NCBI GenBank assembly: GCA_020692325.1
Contig: JAIMKR010000001.1
Location: 52,704-116,703, forward strand
DNA length: 64,000 nucleotides
Direction: 5' to 3'
From: Desulfocurvus sp.
Lineage (GTDB): Bacteria; Desulfobacterota; Desulfovibrionia; Desulfovibrionales; Desulfovibrionaceae
Of the stretch, positions 45,462 through 53,150 are shown piece after piece. The first letter of the stretch is position 1. Every line of letters begins with the position of its first letter. Below the pieces are notes generated by a model. It was not told where the DNA came from and searched no databases. It was given only the letters and a program-made list of their open reading frames with translations. The position numbers were made by a program, and so were the translations under genes.

Positions 45462-46265
45462 TCACTTCGGAAGGTCGACCATGAGCCCGCGCAGCCACAA
45501 GACCACACGGCGGGTGGCGTTGCGCGGCACGGCCATATGGTCGCCCGGCACCTGCTCATAGGCGCTGGCAGGATGCTTCGGGGCCTTGCTGAAGGCATAA
45601 GACTCGCCGAGAAAACGCAAGGAATCCTGGGTTCCAACGATCCACAGGAACGGAACGGGCGTTTTGAACGCCGCGCAGGATTTGGGCATCACGGCCTCGC
45701 CGTCGGGGTCATTGTAGCTCAGGTAGACCTCGACCGTGGTGGAAAGGTCGTAGTCCTTTTCGCCCTTGTAATCGAGGAACAGCGAGCGCCCGTTGCCCTC
45801 GCCGCCGGACAGCATGGAGCGGGCCTTGCGCACGTCGGGCATGAAGACCTCGCGATGCAGCACGGGATCATGCGCCGGGGCCAGGGCGACCAGGGCGAAG
45901 ACGCCCCCGCGCTTGGCGGCGAAGGCCATGGCCGCGTTGGCCCCCAGCCCATGCCCCACCAACGCGATGCGCGTGCAGCCGTCCAGGCGCAACTGCTGCG
46001 CCTCCATGCCGATTTCGACCAGGGCCTGCTGAAACGTGGCGTCGAACCCGCGTCTGGACGACCAGGGCAAATCTGGAACGTCCACCTCGAAGCCAACGTT
46101 GCGCAGCGTGCGTTCGAGATCGCCGAAGCACTTTTCGGGGGCGACGCCTTTATCGTGCAGCAGCAGCACCCCCAGGCGCTCCTGCGCCCATGCGGGCGAG
46201 GCGCAAAACAGAGCCGCCGCGCAGATGGCGGCCACCACGAAAACGCGCGGAAGGGATCGTGACAT
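45462..46265 (-). CDS. Exported alpha/beta-hydrolase-like protein lacking the nucleophilic serine
   Basis: 267 residues with signal peptide (VFVVAAICAAALFCASPAWA, cut near residue 27). The alpha/beta-hydrolase order is visible: LGVLLLHDKG, the nucleophile elbow VGHGLGANAAMAFAA (G104-H-G-L-G108), acid D in IVGTQDSLRF and a late GDHMAV His. The elbow has Gly106 where Ser is expected, as in some DUF3530-like members. GGAG precedes ATG. Convergent with the Nramp gene. Enzymatic activity is doubtful; a binding role is possible. Confidence 0.8.
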   Translation of the reverse strand: MSRSLPRVFVVAAICAAALFCASPAWAQERLGVLLLHDKGVAPEKCFGDLERTLRNVGFEVDVPDLPWSSRRGFDATFQQALVEIGMEAQQLRLDGCTRIALVGHGLGANAAMAFAAKRGGVFALVALAPAHDPVLHREVFMPDVRKARSMLSGGEGNGRSLFLDYKGEKDYDLSTTVEVYLSYNDPDGEAVMPKSCAAFKTPVPFLWIVGTQDSLRFLGESYAFSKAPKHPASAYEQVPGDHMAVPRNATRRVVLWLRGLMVDLPK

Positions 46266-46302
46266 GCCCGCTCCGGGATTGCGTTGACGTCAGACGAACC
46301 AA

Positions 46303-46348
46303 TACTGGATACGCCAGTACTATAGAACGCAACCGCCCAGAATGGCAA
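46303..46348 (-). promoter_or_regulatory. Promoter of the hydrolase gene with overlapping inverted repeat
   Basis: On the minus strand TTGCCA (46348-46343), 18-nt spacer, TATAGT (46324-46319). The inverted repeat TACTGG-N5-CCAGTA (46303-46319) touches the -10 and spans the start point, the position of a repressor operator. Confidence 0.5.
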
Positions 46349-46373
46349 CAGGTCGAGGACGGGGAACCGACGA

Positions 46374-47027
46374 CTATGCGCCGCAACGCTCGTTGAATTG
46401 GCGCAGGCGTTCGGCGTAGGGAGGATGGCCGAAGAAGGCCGAGCCGGACACAAGCACGTCGGCCCCGGCGGCAACGAGTTCCGCGCAGTTGTCCAGCGTC
46501 ACGCCGCCGTCCACCTGGATGAGCGCGGAGGAGCCGCACTCGCGGATCATGGTCTTGAGCTCGCGCACCTTGTCCATGCAGAAGCCGATGAACTTCTGTC
46601 CGCCGAAGCCCGGGTTCACGCTCATGACGAGCACCATGGACAGCTGCGGCAGAAGGTAGCGCACGGCCGAAAGCGGCGTGGCGGGATTGAGGGCCACGGC
46701 GGGCTTGCAGCCGGCCTGCCCGATGGCCGCGCACACGCGCTCCAGGTGGTTGGTGGCCTCGGCGTGGACGCAGATGAGGTCGGCCCCGGCCTTGGCGAAG
46801 TCATCGACGTACCGCCCCGGCTCGTCGATCATCAGGTGGCAGTCGAAGAAGAGCTTGCTCGCCTTGCGCATGGCCTTGATGACAGGCGCGCCGAAGGTGA
46901 TGTTCGGCACGAAGGAGCCGTCCATGACGTCAAGGTGCGCCCACTGGACGCCGGCAGCCTCCAGGGCGGCGAGTTCCTCGGCCAGGCGGGCGAAGTCACA
47001 GGAGAGCAGCGAGGGCGAAAGAATCAT
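46374..47027 (-). CDS. rpe: Ribulose-phosphate 3-epimerase
   Basis: 217 residues. TIM barrel with catalytic/metal motifs WAHLDVMDGSFVPNITFG, FFDCHLMIDEPGRY, MSVNPGFGGQKFI and IQVDGGVTLDNC. Interconverts ribulose-5-phosphate and xylulose-5-phosphate. ATG 47027 has GGAG seven nt upstream and lies 14 nt after the decarboxylase stop, placing it at the end of the heme gene run; the metabolic link to heme is not obvious. Confidence 0.95.
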   Translation of the reverse strand: MILSPSLLSCDFARLAEELAALEAAGVQWAHLDVMDGSFVPNITFGAPVIKAMRKASKLFFDCHLMIDEPGRYVDDFAKAGADLICVHAEATNHLERVCAAIGQAGCKPAVALNPATPLSAVRYLLPQLSMVLVMSVNPGFGGQKFIGFCMDKVRELKTMIRECGSSALIQVDGGVTLDNCAELVAAGADVLVSGSAFFGHPPYAERLRQFNERCGA

Positions 47028-47041
47028 GGTGCGACTCCGTT

Positions 47042-47500
47042 CTACTCGGCGGCATCGCCCATGGCGAAGTCCACCTTGATCTTGAACAGCTTGCTGGCTG
47101 GCAGGTTCATGACGGGCACGCCCGTCTTGGCGGTCACGTCGGCGAGAATGGTCTCGATGTCCTCGTCGGTGGGCGCGATGAGCGCGAACCAGACGTTGAA
47201 CTTGTGGGCGCGCAGGTAGTTGTGCGTCACGCCCGGGTGGCTGTTCACCTCGGCCACGAAGGCGTCCAGCTTGTCCTGCGGCACCTCGGCCCCGCACAGG
47301 GTGGACTTCCAGCCCAGTTCGCGCGAACCGAAGTTGGCCCCCATGCGGCGAATGACGCCCTGCCCCTTGAGCTTGCGCACGCGGGCCAGCACCTCAGCCT
47401 CGGTGAGGCCCACCTGCTCGCCCACCACGGCGTAAGGCCGCGGCTCGATGGGGAAGTTCGACTGAATGATGTCCAGAATCAGCTTGTCGTAATCGTCCAT
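47042..47500 (-). CDS. ahbA: Siroheme decarboxylase subunit (AhbA/AhbB, Lrp/AsnC-like)
   Basis: 152 residues. N-terminal winged helix (DKLILDIIQSNFPIEPRPYAVVGEQVGLTEAEVLARVRKLKGQGVIRRMGANF) and a C-terminal AsnC-type ligand domain (HPGVTHNYLRAHKFNVWFALIAP, TGVPVMNLPASKLFKIKVDF). In sulfate reducers AhbA and AhbB together decarboxylate siroheme to didecarboxysiroheme. The sequence looks more like the AhbA half to me, but this is from memory of the family; the other subunit is not in the window. Co-transcribed with the MOSC gene (gap three nt) and rpe. Confidence 0.82.
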   Translation of the reverse strand: MDDYDKLILDIIQSNFPIEPRPYAVVGEQVGLTEAEVLARVRKLKGQGVIRRMGANFGSRELGWKSTLCGAEVPQDKLDAFVAEVNSHPGVTHNYLRAHKFNVWFALIAPTDEDIETILADVTAKTGVPVMNLPASKLFKIKVDFAMGDAAE

Positions 47501-47503
47501 GCG

Positions 47504-47950
47504 TCACTCATCCATGGTTGGAGAAAGGGTTACGGCGTCGCCGGGCAGGACCACCCCGCCGCGCAGCACCTTGGCGAAGACGCCTTCCTTGGGCATGACG
47601 CAGGTGCCGACGGCGCGCATGATGGCGCAACCGGCGTCGTGGCACTTCTTGCCCAGCTGCGTCACCTCCAGCAGCGCCGATTCACCCACGCGGATGCGGC
47701 TGCCCACCACGAGCCCCAGTTCATTCAGCCCCCGCACGTTCAGATTCTCAGCGAAATCGCCGGGCATGATCGTGTCCAGCTTCTCACGCATGCGCAGCAG
47801 GCCTTCGTACGCCAGCAGACTAACCTGCCGGCCGCTGCCCGCGTGGGCGTCGCCCTTGACGCCGAAGTCCTCCACCAGCTCGATGGACGGCACGGCCTTC
47901 TTCCTCTCGCCCTTGCGCTCGCTGATGCACACCGAATGCACGACAGCCAT
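47504..47950 (-). CDS. MOSC-domain protein
   Basis: 148 residues, a stand-alone MOSC domain. Visible features are VKGDAHAGSGRQVSLLAYEG, GDFAENLNVRGL, GSRIRVGESALLEVTQLGKKCHDAGCAIM (conserved Cys) and GVVLPGDAV. MOSC domains bind sulfur on cysteine and serve molybdenum cofactor sulfuration; the stand-alone bacterial type is uncharacterised. GGAGG six nt before ATG. It lies inside the heme gene run between ahbD and the siroheme decarboxylase subunit, so a heme or sulfur link is possible. Confidence 0.88.
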   Translation of the reverse strand: MAVVHSVCISERKGERKKAVPSIELVEDFGVKGDAHAGSGRQVSLLAYEGLLRMREKLDTIMPGDFAENLNVRGLNELGLVVGSRIRVGESALLEVTQLGKKCHDAGCAIMRAVGTCVMPKEGVFAKVLRGGVVLPGDAVTLSPTMDE

Positions 47951-47985
47951 GGTTCACCTCCAGATGTGAAGAGTGGACGTAGGGG

Positions 47986-49143
47986 TTATTTTTCCCCGCG
48001 CAGCTTCACCGGCGTGTGGGAGCACAACGGCTCCTCGCCGAGATAATTGCCGCGCATGGTGGCGGCGCGGGCGCGGCAGCCGCCGCAGACCTTCTCGTAC
48101 TCGCACACGCCGCACTTGCCGTCGTAAGCCTTGGGGTTGCGCAGGTTGAGGAACTGCGGGCTGCTCTTCCATATTTCCGGGAAGGGCGTCTTGCGCACGT
48201 CGCCGCAGACGAGCTCCAGGTAGCCGCAGGGCTGCACGATGCCCGAGTGCGAGATGAAGCAAAAGCCCACCCCGCCCAGACACCCGCGCGAAACCGCGTC
48301 CAGTCCGAAGTTCTCGAAGGTGACGGGCACGCCCTCGGCCTTGGCCCGCTGCCGCAGAATGCGGTGGTAGTGCGGGGCGCAGGTGGCCTTCAACTGCATG
48401 TCCGTTGTCTTGCGGAAGTCGTAGAACCAGTTGAGGACTTCCTCGTACTCCTCGGCGCTGATGACCTGCGCGCCGAGCTCGGCCGCGCGGCCCGTGGGCA
48501 CGAGCAGGAAGATGTGCCAAGCGCTGGCGCCCAGCTTCTCCACCAAATGGAAGATTTCCTTGAATTGGTGCAGGTTGTCCTTGGTCACAGTGGTGTTGAT
48601 CTGGAACTCCATGCCGACGTCCTTGAGGTACTGGATGCCACGCATGGAGGCTTCGAAGGCGCCCTTGACCCCGCGGAACTCGTCGTGGGCCGCGGCGTTT
48701 GGCGCGTCGATGGAGATGGAGCAGCGCTCGATGCCGAGTTGTTTGATCCTCGCCGCGTTCTCGGCCGTGAGCAGAGTGCCGTTGGGCGCCATGACACACC
48801 GGAGCCCCTTGCTCTTGGCGTAGGGAATGAGCTCGAAGATGTCATGGCGCATGAGGGGCTCGCCGCCGGTGAAAATGATGATGGGGCTGCCCGTGGCCGG
48901 GAAGGTGTCGATGAGGGCCTTGGCCTCCTCGGTGGAGAGCTCGCCCTCGTAGGGCTCGGGGTGCGCCTCGGCCCGGCAGTGCTTGCAGGCGAGGTTGCAG
49001 CTTCGCGTCACTTCCCAGGCGATAAGCCGGAGCGGCGGCATGCCGTCGATGCCAGCGCCGATGGGCTGTTCGCCAGGATGCCGGCCCACGGAGCCGGGAT
49101 GGCCGCCGGGATGGCCGGGATGTCCAGTGGTGTGCTCGTGCAT
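47986..49143 (-). CDS. ahbD: AhbD, radical SAM heme b synthase
   Basis: 385 residues. The radical SAM cluster is C49-x3-C53-x2-C56 (SCNLACKHC), followed by FTGGEPL. A C-terminal SPASM-type cysteine set follows (CGVCEYEKVCGGCRARAATMRG). It matches AhbD, which converts Fe-coproporphyrin III to heme b by oxidative decarboxylation of two propionates. The first 24 residues form a His/Gly/Pro-rich tail with six His (H2, H4, H8, H11, H15, H22) ahead of the catalytic domain. It starts eight nt after hemB. Confidence 0.92.
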   Translation of the reverse strand: MHEHTTGHPGHPGGHPGSVGRHPGEQPIGAGIDGMPPLRLIAWEVTRSCNLACKHCRAEAHPEPYEGELSTEEAKALIDTFPATGSPIIIFTGGEPLMRHDIFELIPYAKSKGLRCVMAPNGTLLTAENAARIKQLGIERCSISIDAPNAAAHDEFRGVKGAFEASMRGIQYLKDVGMEFQINTTVTKDNLHQFKEIFHLVEKLGASAWHIFLLVPTGRAAELGAQVISAEEYEEVLNWFYDFRKTTDMQLKATCAPHYHRILRQRAKAEGVPVTFENFGLDAVSRGCLGGVGFCFISHSGIVQPCGYLELVCGDVRKTPFPEIWKSSPQFLNLRNPKAYDGKCGVCEYEKVCGGCRARAATMRGNYLGEEPLCSHTPVKLRGEK

Positions 49144-49151
49144 GGGCCCGC

Positions 49152-50138
49152 CTATTTGTTCAGCCAGCCGAGGACGTCCTCGGCGAAATAGGTGATGACG
49201 ATGTCCGCGCCGGCGCGCTTGAAGCAGGTCATCATCTCCATGACCGTGCGCTGTTCATCGATCCAACCGTTCTGCGCGGCGGCCTTGACCATGCTGTACT
49301 CGCCGGAGACATTGTAGGTGGCGATGGGCGTGTCGAAGCGGTCGCGCAGCTGACGCAGCACGTCCAGGTACGGCAGGCCGGGCTTGACCATGAGGATGTC
49401 CGCGCCCTCGTCCAGATCGGCCTCGGCCTCGCGCAGGGCCTCGCGCCAGTTGGCCGGGTCCATCTGATGCGAGTGGCGGTCGCCGAACTTGGGCGTGCTG
49501 TCGGCCGCGTCGCGGAAGGGCCCATAGAAGGCGGAGGCGTATTTGACCGCGTAGCTCATGATGGGCGTGGAGGTGAAGCCGGCGTCGTCCAGCGTCTCGC
49601 GGATGGCCAGGATGCGGCCGTCCATCATGTCGCTGGGGGCCACCATGTCCGCGCCGGCGCGCACGTGGGAAAGCGCGGTCTTGGCCAGCAGGTCGAGGGT
49701 GGGGTCGTTTTGGATCTCGCCGCATTTGCCGACCATGCCGCAGTGACCGTTCGCGGTGTACTCGCACAGGCACACGTCGGTGATGACGACCAGCTCGGGG
49801 AAGCGATCCTTCAGGTGGCGCACGGCCTCCTGCACGATGCCCTCGTCCGAGTAGGCCTGGGAGGCCTTCTCGTCCTTCACCTTGGGCAAGCCGAAGAGCA
49901 GCACGCTGCCCAGCCCATTGGCCACGGCGGCGGCCACCTGCTTTTCCAATTCCTTGAGGGAAAACTGAAACTGACCGGGCATGGAGGCGATGGGCTTGCG
50001 GAAGCCCTCGTCGTCGGTCTCGGCCACGAAATAGGGCATGACGAGGTCGGCGGGGCGGATCTCGCTCTCGCGCACAAGCGCGCGGATGCCGGGGGTCATG
50101 CGCAGACGGCGGCCACGATAGAAATCGGTATCGAGCAT
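49152..50138 (-). CDS. hemB: Porphobilinogen synthase (delta-aminolevulinate dehydratase)
   Basis: 328 residues. Condenses two 5-aminolevulinate to porphobilinogen. The catalytic zinc site is C123, C125 and C133 in DVCLCEYTANGHCG. The Schiff-base lysines are in SYAVKYASAFYGPF and ILMVKPGLPYLD, and YNVSGEYSM closes the active site. AAGGAG precedes ATG 50138. Flanked by ahbC and ahbD, the gene order of Desulfovibrio heme loci. Confidence 0.97.
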   Translation of the reverse strand: MLDTDFYRGRRLRMTPGIRALVRESEIRPADLVMPYFVAETDDEGFRKPIASMPGQFQFSLKELEKQVAAAVANGLGSVLLFGLPKVKDEKASQAYSDEGIVQEAVRHLKDRFPELVVITDVCLCEYTANGHCGMVGKCGEIQNDPTLDLLAKTALSHVRAGADMVAPSDMMDGRILAIRETLDDAGFTSTPIMSYAVKYASAFYGPFRDAADSTPKFGDRHSHQMDPANWREALREAEADLDEGADILMVKPGLPYLDVLRQLRDRFDTPIATYNVSGEYSMVKAAAQNGWIDEQRTVMEMMTCFKRAGADIVITYFAEDVLGWLNK

Positions 50139-50192
50139 GGGGCGGCTCCTTGATGGCGCGGCGGGGCGGGAGGTTGCCGCGATCCGCCGGAT

Positions 50193-50225
50193 GAAAACGC
50201 GGGTCCCCCGTGGTGGAGGACCCGC
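50193..50225 (-). terminator. Weak terminator between ahbC and hemB
   Basis: Stem GCGGGTCC/GGACCCGC (50199-50206, 50218-50225), 11-nt loop, then GTTTTC on the minus strand. The T-run is short, so partial read-through into hemB is likely. Confidence 0.55.
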
Positions 50226-50237
50226 CGAATGGTATCG

Positions 50238-51425
50238 CTAGACCTTCTTGATCTCTTCGTCGGTGAGATAGCAGGCGGGGTCCTGCGCCCAGATGTCGCC
50301 GTAGTAGGCCTCGGCGCGGGCGCGGAAGTTGCCGCCGCAGATGTTCAGGAAGCGGCACTCGGCGCAGCGGCCCTTCACGTAGGGCTTCTTGTCCTTGAGC
50401 TTGTGCAGCAGCTCGATGTTCGGGTCATCCCAGATCTGCGAGAAGGGACGCTCCAACACGTTGCCGAACACGTGCTGCCGCCAGAACTGATCGGCGTGGA
50501 CCTTGCCGTCCCAGGAGATGCAGCCGATGCCCCGGCCGGTGCTGTTGCCCTCGTTCATCTGCAACAGCTCCATGACCTCGGCGGCGCGCTTCTTGTCCTC
50601 CTTGAGCAGGCGGTAGTAGACGAGCGGACCGTCGGCATGGTTGTCCACCGTCAGCACTTCCTTGGGAATGCCCTGGTCGAACAGCTTGCGCGTCTCGTCC
50701 ATGATGAGATTCACCACGGCGCGCGTCTCGGCGTGGTCCAGGTCCTCCTTGATGAGCGCGGACCCGCGGCCGGAGTACACCAAGTGGTAGAAGCAGATGC
50801 GCGGGACCTCGAGATCGCGGAGGATCTCGAAGAGCTTGGGCACTTCCTGCTGGTTGCGCTTGTTGATGGTGAAGCGCAGGCCCACCTTGAGGCCCTCGGC
50901 CTGGCAGTTGGCCAAGCCTTCCAGCGCCTTCTTGTACGCGCCGGGCACCTTGCGGAAGTGGTCGTGGACCTCCTCGCCGCCATCGAGGGAGATGCCGACG
51001 TAGGAAAGGCCGATCTGCTTCAGCTCGTGGGCCTTTTCCTTGGTGATGAGGGTGCCGTTGGTGGAGATGACCGCGCGCATGCCCTTCTGGGTGGCGTAAC
51101 TGGCCAGCTCGACCAGGTCCTTGCGCACCAGCGGCTCGCCGCCGGAGAACAACAGGACCGGCGCGCCGTAGGCGGCCAGATCGTCGATCATGACCTTGGC
51201 CTGCTCGGTGGAGATGTCGTCCACGCCCTGATTGGGGTCGACGGCCTGGGCGTAGCAGTGCACGCACTTGAGGTTGCAGCGCTTGGTCATGTTCCAGACC
51301 ACGACGGGCTTCTTGTCCGCCGAGAACTGGAGCAGGTGCGAGGGAAGCTTGCTGGACTGGCGGTTGTAGCGCAGCGCGTCGGAGGGTTCGACGGCGCCGC
51401 AGTAAAGTTTGGATATGCCGATCAT
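50238..51425 (-). CDS. ahbC: AhbC, radical SAM 12,18-didecarboxysiroheme deacetylase
   Basis: 395 residues. N-terminus MIGISKLYCGAVEPSDALRY, then the SAM cluster C50-x3-C54-x2-C57 (RCNLKCVHCYAQ), FSGGEPLVRKDL, and a C-terminal auxiliary-cluster cysteine set (CAECRFLNICGGNFRARAEAYYG). This matches AhbC, which removes two acetate chains from didecarboxysiroheme to give Fe-coproporphyrin III. GAGG precedes ATG. First gene of the heme run; a promoter with a Fur-like box lies upstream. Confidence 0.93.
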   Translation of the reverse strand: MIGISKLYCGAVEPSDALRYNRQSSKLPSHLLQFSADKKPVVVWNMTKRCNLKCVHCYAQAVDPNQGVDDISTEQAKVMIDDLAAYGAPVLLFSGGEPLVRKDLVELASYATQKGMRAVISTNGTLITKEKAHELKQIGLSYVGISLDGGEEVHDHFRKVPGAYKKALEGLANCQAEGLKVGLRFTINKRNQQEVPKLFEILRDLEVPRICFYHLVYSGRGSALIKEDLDHAETRAVVNLIMDETRKLFDQGIPKEVLTVDNHADGPLVYYRLLKEDKKRAAEVMELLQMNEGNSTGRGIGCISWDGKVHADQFWRQHVFGNVLERPFSQIWDDPNIELLHKLKDKKPYVKGRCAECRFLNICGGNFRARAEAYYGDIWAQDPACYLTDEEIKKV

Positions 51426-51522
51426 GAAAACCTCGTTTCTTCAGAACGTTGGTGGCGCGCCTGCGCGCGCGGGTGGCGTCAGGCCCCCTCCCCTATCACA
51501 TTCGGGCCACGGAGCAAACCCG

Positions 51523-51549
51523 AAAAAAAAGGGGCGGTCCAGCCGCCCC
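51523..51549 (-). terminator. Rho-independent terminator between the OmpA-like gene and ahbC
   Basis: Stem GGGGCGG/CCGCCCC (51531-51537, 51543-51549) with loop TCCAG, and eight T on the minus strand (51530-51523). Ends the OmpA-like gene; it also lies downstream of the candidate heme promoter. Confidence 0.85.
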
Positions 51550-51553
51550 ATCT

Positions 51554-51581
51554 TTATTAGGAATAATTCTCATTTTGTCCA
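51554..51581 (-). promoter_or_regulatory. Candidate promoter with Fur-like box upstream of ahbC
   Basis: Minus strand TGGACA (51581-51576), 16-nt spacer, TAATAA (51559-51554). Within the spacer and -10 is a 7-1-7 element, TAGGAATAATTCTCA on the plus strand (51558-51572). It resembles the TGAGAATnATTCTCA Fur consensus with two mismatches in one arm. Confidence 0.4.
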
Positions 51582-51584
51582 GCA

Positions 51585-52667
51585 TTAATCCAAGCGCACC
51601 TCCACGCGGCGGTTGCGCTGCATGTTGGCCTTGGTGGTGTTGGGCACCAGCGGACGTGTCTTGCCATAGCCGATGGTGCGCAGGAGCCGGGGGTCGATCC
51701 GCCCCCGCTCGACCAGGTATTCCTTCACGCTGCGCGCGCGGTTCTCGGAAAGGGTCTGGTTGTAAGCCATGGTGAAGGTGGAGTCCGTGTGGCCGGCGAT
51801 GAGCACGCGCTTGCCGTGCAGTTCCTGGCTTTGCAGCGAGGCGGCGAGCTGATCGAGCAGCGGATAGGACGATGGGCGGATGCGCGCGGAATCCACATCG
51901 AACTCGACCTTGAGGTTCACGCTGTGGCCGGGCGTGGGGAACACGCCGAATTTCCCGCCGGAGGCCGGCTGGCCGCTGGCCACCAACCCACGGGTCATGT
52001 CGGCCGCGTTGTCGGCGAAGCCGAGCACCTCATCGCTGGGCGGCAGCCAGGAACGCATGGCGATGGCCATATCGTGGGCGATGCCGGCCGCGGCCTCGGT
52101 GAGGGTCGAATCGGAAAGCCGCGTCTCCACGCTGACGACGATCCAGTCCTGCGTGGCTTTGGCGTTCACGCGGGCGCTCTGGTCCATGGAGATGAGCAGG
52201 TTGCCGGTGTGGGTGTTGTAAATGCGTATTTGCACCGAGATGGCCGAACTGTCGATGGTGCCGCCGGCGATGATGTAGGGGATGATGCCGACGATGACGA
52301 GGTCGGCCCCGGCGCGGCGCGCCACGCTGATGGCCTGCTCCGGCCCGCGGTAGACCAGCTCGGGATCGAAGGCCAGGGTCTGGAAGAGAGCCTCGCCGGT
52401 CCAGGTCTGGTGGAACACGCGGGCGATCTCCCGGCCGACGAGCAGGGAACGGTCCATCTTCTGCGACACCCAGAAGGGATACAGGAGCGCCTTGGGGGAC
52501 TCGTCGAGAGGGCCCTTGGGACGCACGTTCACGGCGAGTTGGGACTTGTCCACCTTGGCGTCCACGTAGTAGCGGCTCTGCTGGGTCACCTCGGGATCGA
52601 AATGGGCGCAGGCGCACAGGACGGCCGTGACCAGGAACAACAACGGAAGGCGCAGGATTTGTTTCAT
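51585..52667 (-). CDS. OmpA-family outer-membrane lipoprotein with CsgG/FlgO-like N-terminal domain
   Basis: 360 residues. The lipoprotein signal MKQILRLPLLFLVTAVLCAC gives lipobox L-C-A-C20. Residues about 60-230 resemble CsgG/FlgO-type domains (SQKMDRSLLVGREIARVFHQ, RAGADLVIVGIIPYIIAGG, RIYNTHTGNLLISMDQSARV). The C-terminal OmpA-like peptidoglycan-binding domain has VEFDVDSARIRPSS, IAGHTDSTFTMAYNQTLSENRARSVKEYL and the terminal NRRVEVRL. ATG 52667 begins the signal; longer in-frame sequence upstream is not signal-like. Closed by the terminator at 51523-51549. Confidence 0.88.
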   Translation of the reverse strand: MKQILRLPLLFLVTAVLCACAHFDPEVTQQSRYYVDAKVDKSQLAVNVRPKGPLDESPKALLYPFWVSQKMDRSLLVGREIARVFHQTWTGEALFQTLAFDPELVYRGPEQAISVARRAGADLVIVGIIPYIIAGGTIDSSAISVQIRIYNTHTGNLLISMDQSARVNAKATQDWIVVSVETRLSDSTLTEAAAGIAHDMAIAMRSWLPPSDEVLGFADNAADMTRGLVASGQPASGGKFGVFPTPGHSVNLKVEFDVDSARIRPSSYPLLDQLAASLQSQELHGKRVLIAGHTDSTFTMAYNQTLSENRARSVKEYLVERGRIDPRLLRTIGYGKTRPLVPNTTKANMQRNRRVEVRLD

Positions 52668-52774
52668 GGGCGTCGCTCGCTTGTTTGAAGAACGCCTCAC
52701 GCGCCGGTTTCCCGTCGCGGACGCGGCATGTCTGGGGAGAGTAAGCAAGATACGTACCGCGGCCGAAGGCGGGG

Positions 52775-53146
52775 CTACTGCAACCGGCGCGTGGGCGCGG
52801 GGGTCTGCCCCATGGCGCGCAGCAACTGCTCGCGCGAGTACGTCAGATCACGGCGCAGCATCCGCCTGCGCTCAGGGTCCATATCCCGGAATTCCGGCGA
52901 ATCGACCAATTCGGCCAGACGACGCATCTCGACGTTCACGGCGGCGATGCGCGCCTGCAACCGGCGCTCTGGCGGGCACACGCGACGGGCCGCGTCGGCC
53001 AGCATCCGCACCTCTTCAAGCAGACGCAGAAGCCCACCATGGGAATTCCGCTCGCCCGTGGCGCGGCGGGCGGCGTGACGCGCGGCGCACAGCGAACGCC
53101 ATTTACGCGTCAGCCAGCCGAGAACGGGCCTGCCCTCGCCGGCCAT
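52775..53146 (-). CDS. Small basic helical protein, unknown function
   Basis: 123 residues, Arg-rich, predicted almost entirely helical. Features: GRPVLGWLTRKWRSLCAARHAARRATGERN, then LLEEVRMLADAARRV, RLQARIAAVNVEMRRLAELVDSPEFRDMDPERRRMLRRDLTYSREQLLRAMGQ. No signal or membrane segment. ATG 53146 lies four nt after the YIP1 protein stop, so it is co-translated with that membrane protein and may be its cytoplasmic partner. No family recognised. Confidence 0.7.
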   Translation of the reverse strand: MAGEGRPVLGWLTRKWRSLCAARHAARRATGERNSHGGLLRLLEEVRMLADAARRVCPPERRLQARIAAVNVEMRRLAELVDSPEFRDMDPERRRMLRRDLTYSREQLLRAMGQTPAPTRRLQ

Positions 53147-53150
53147 GGCG

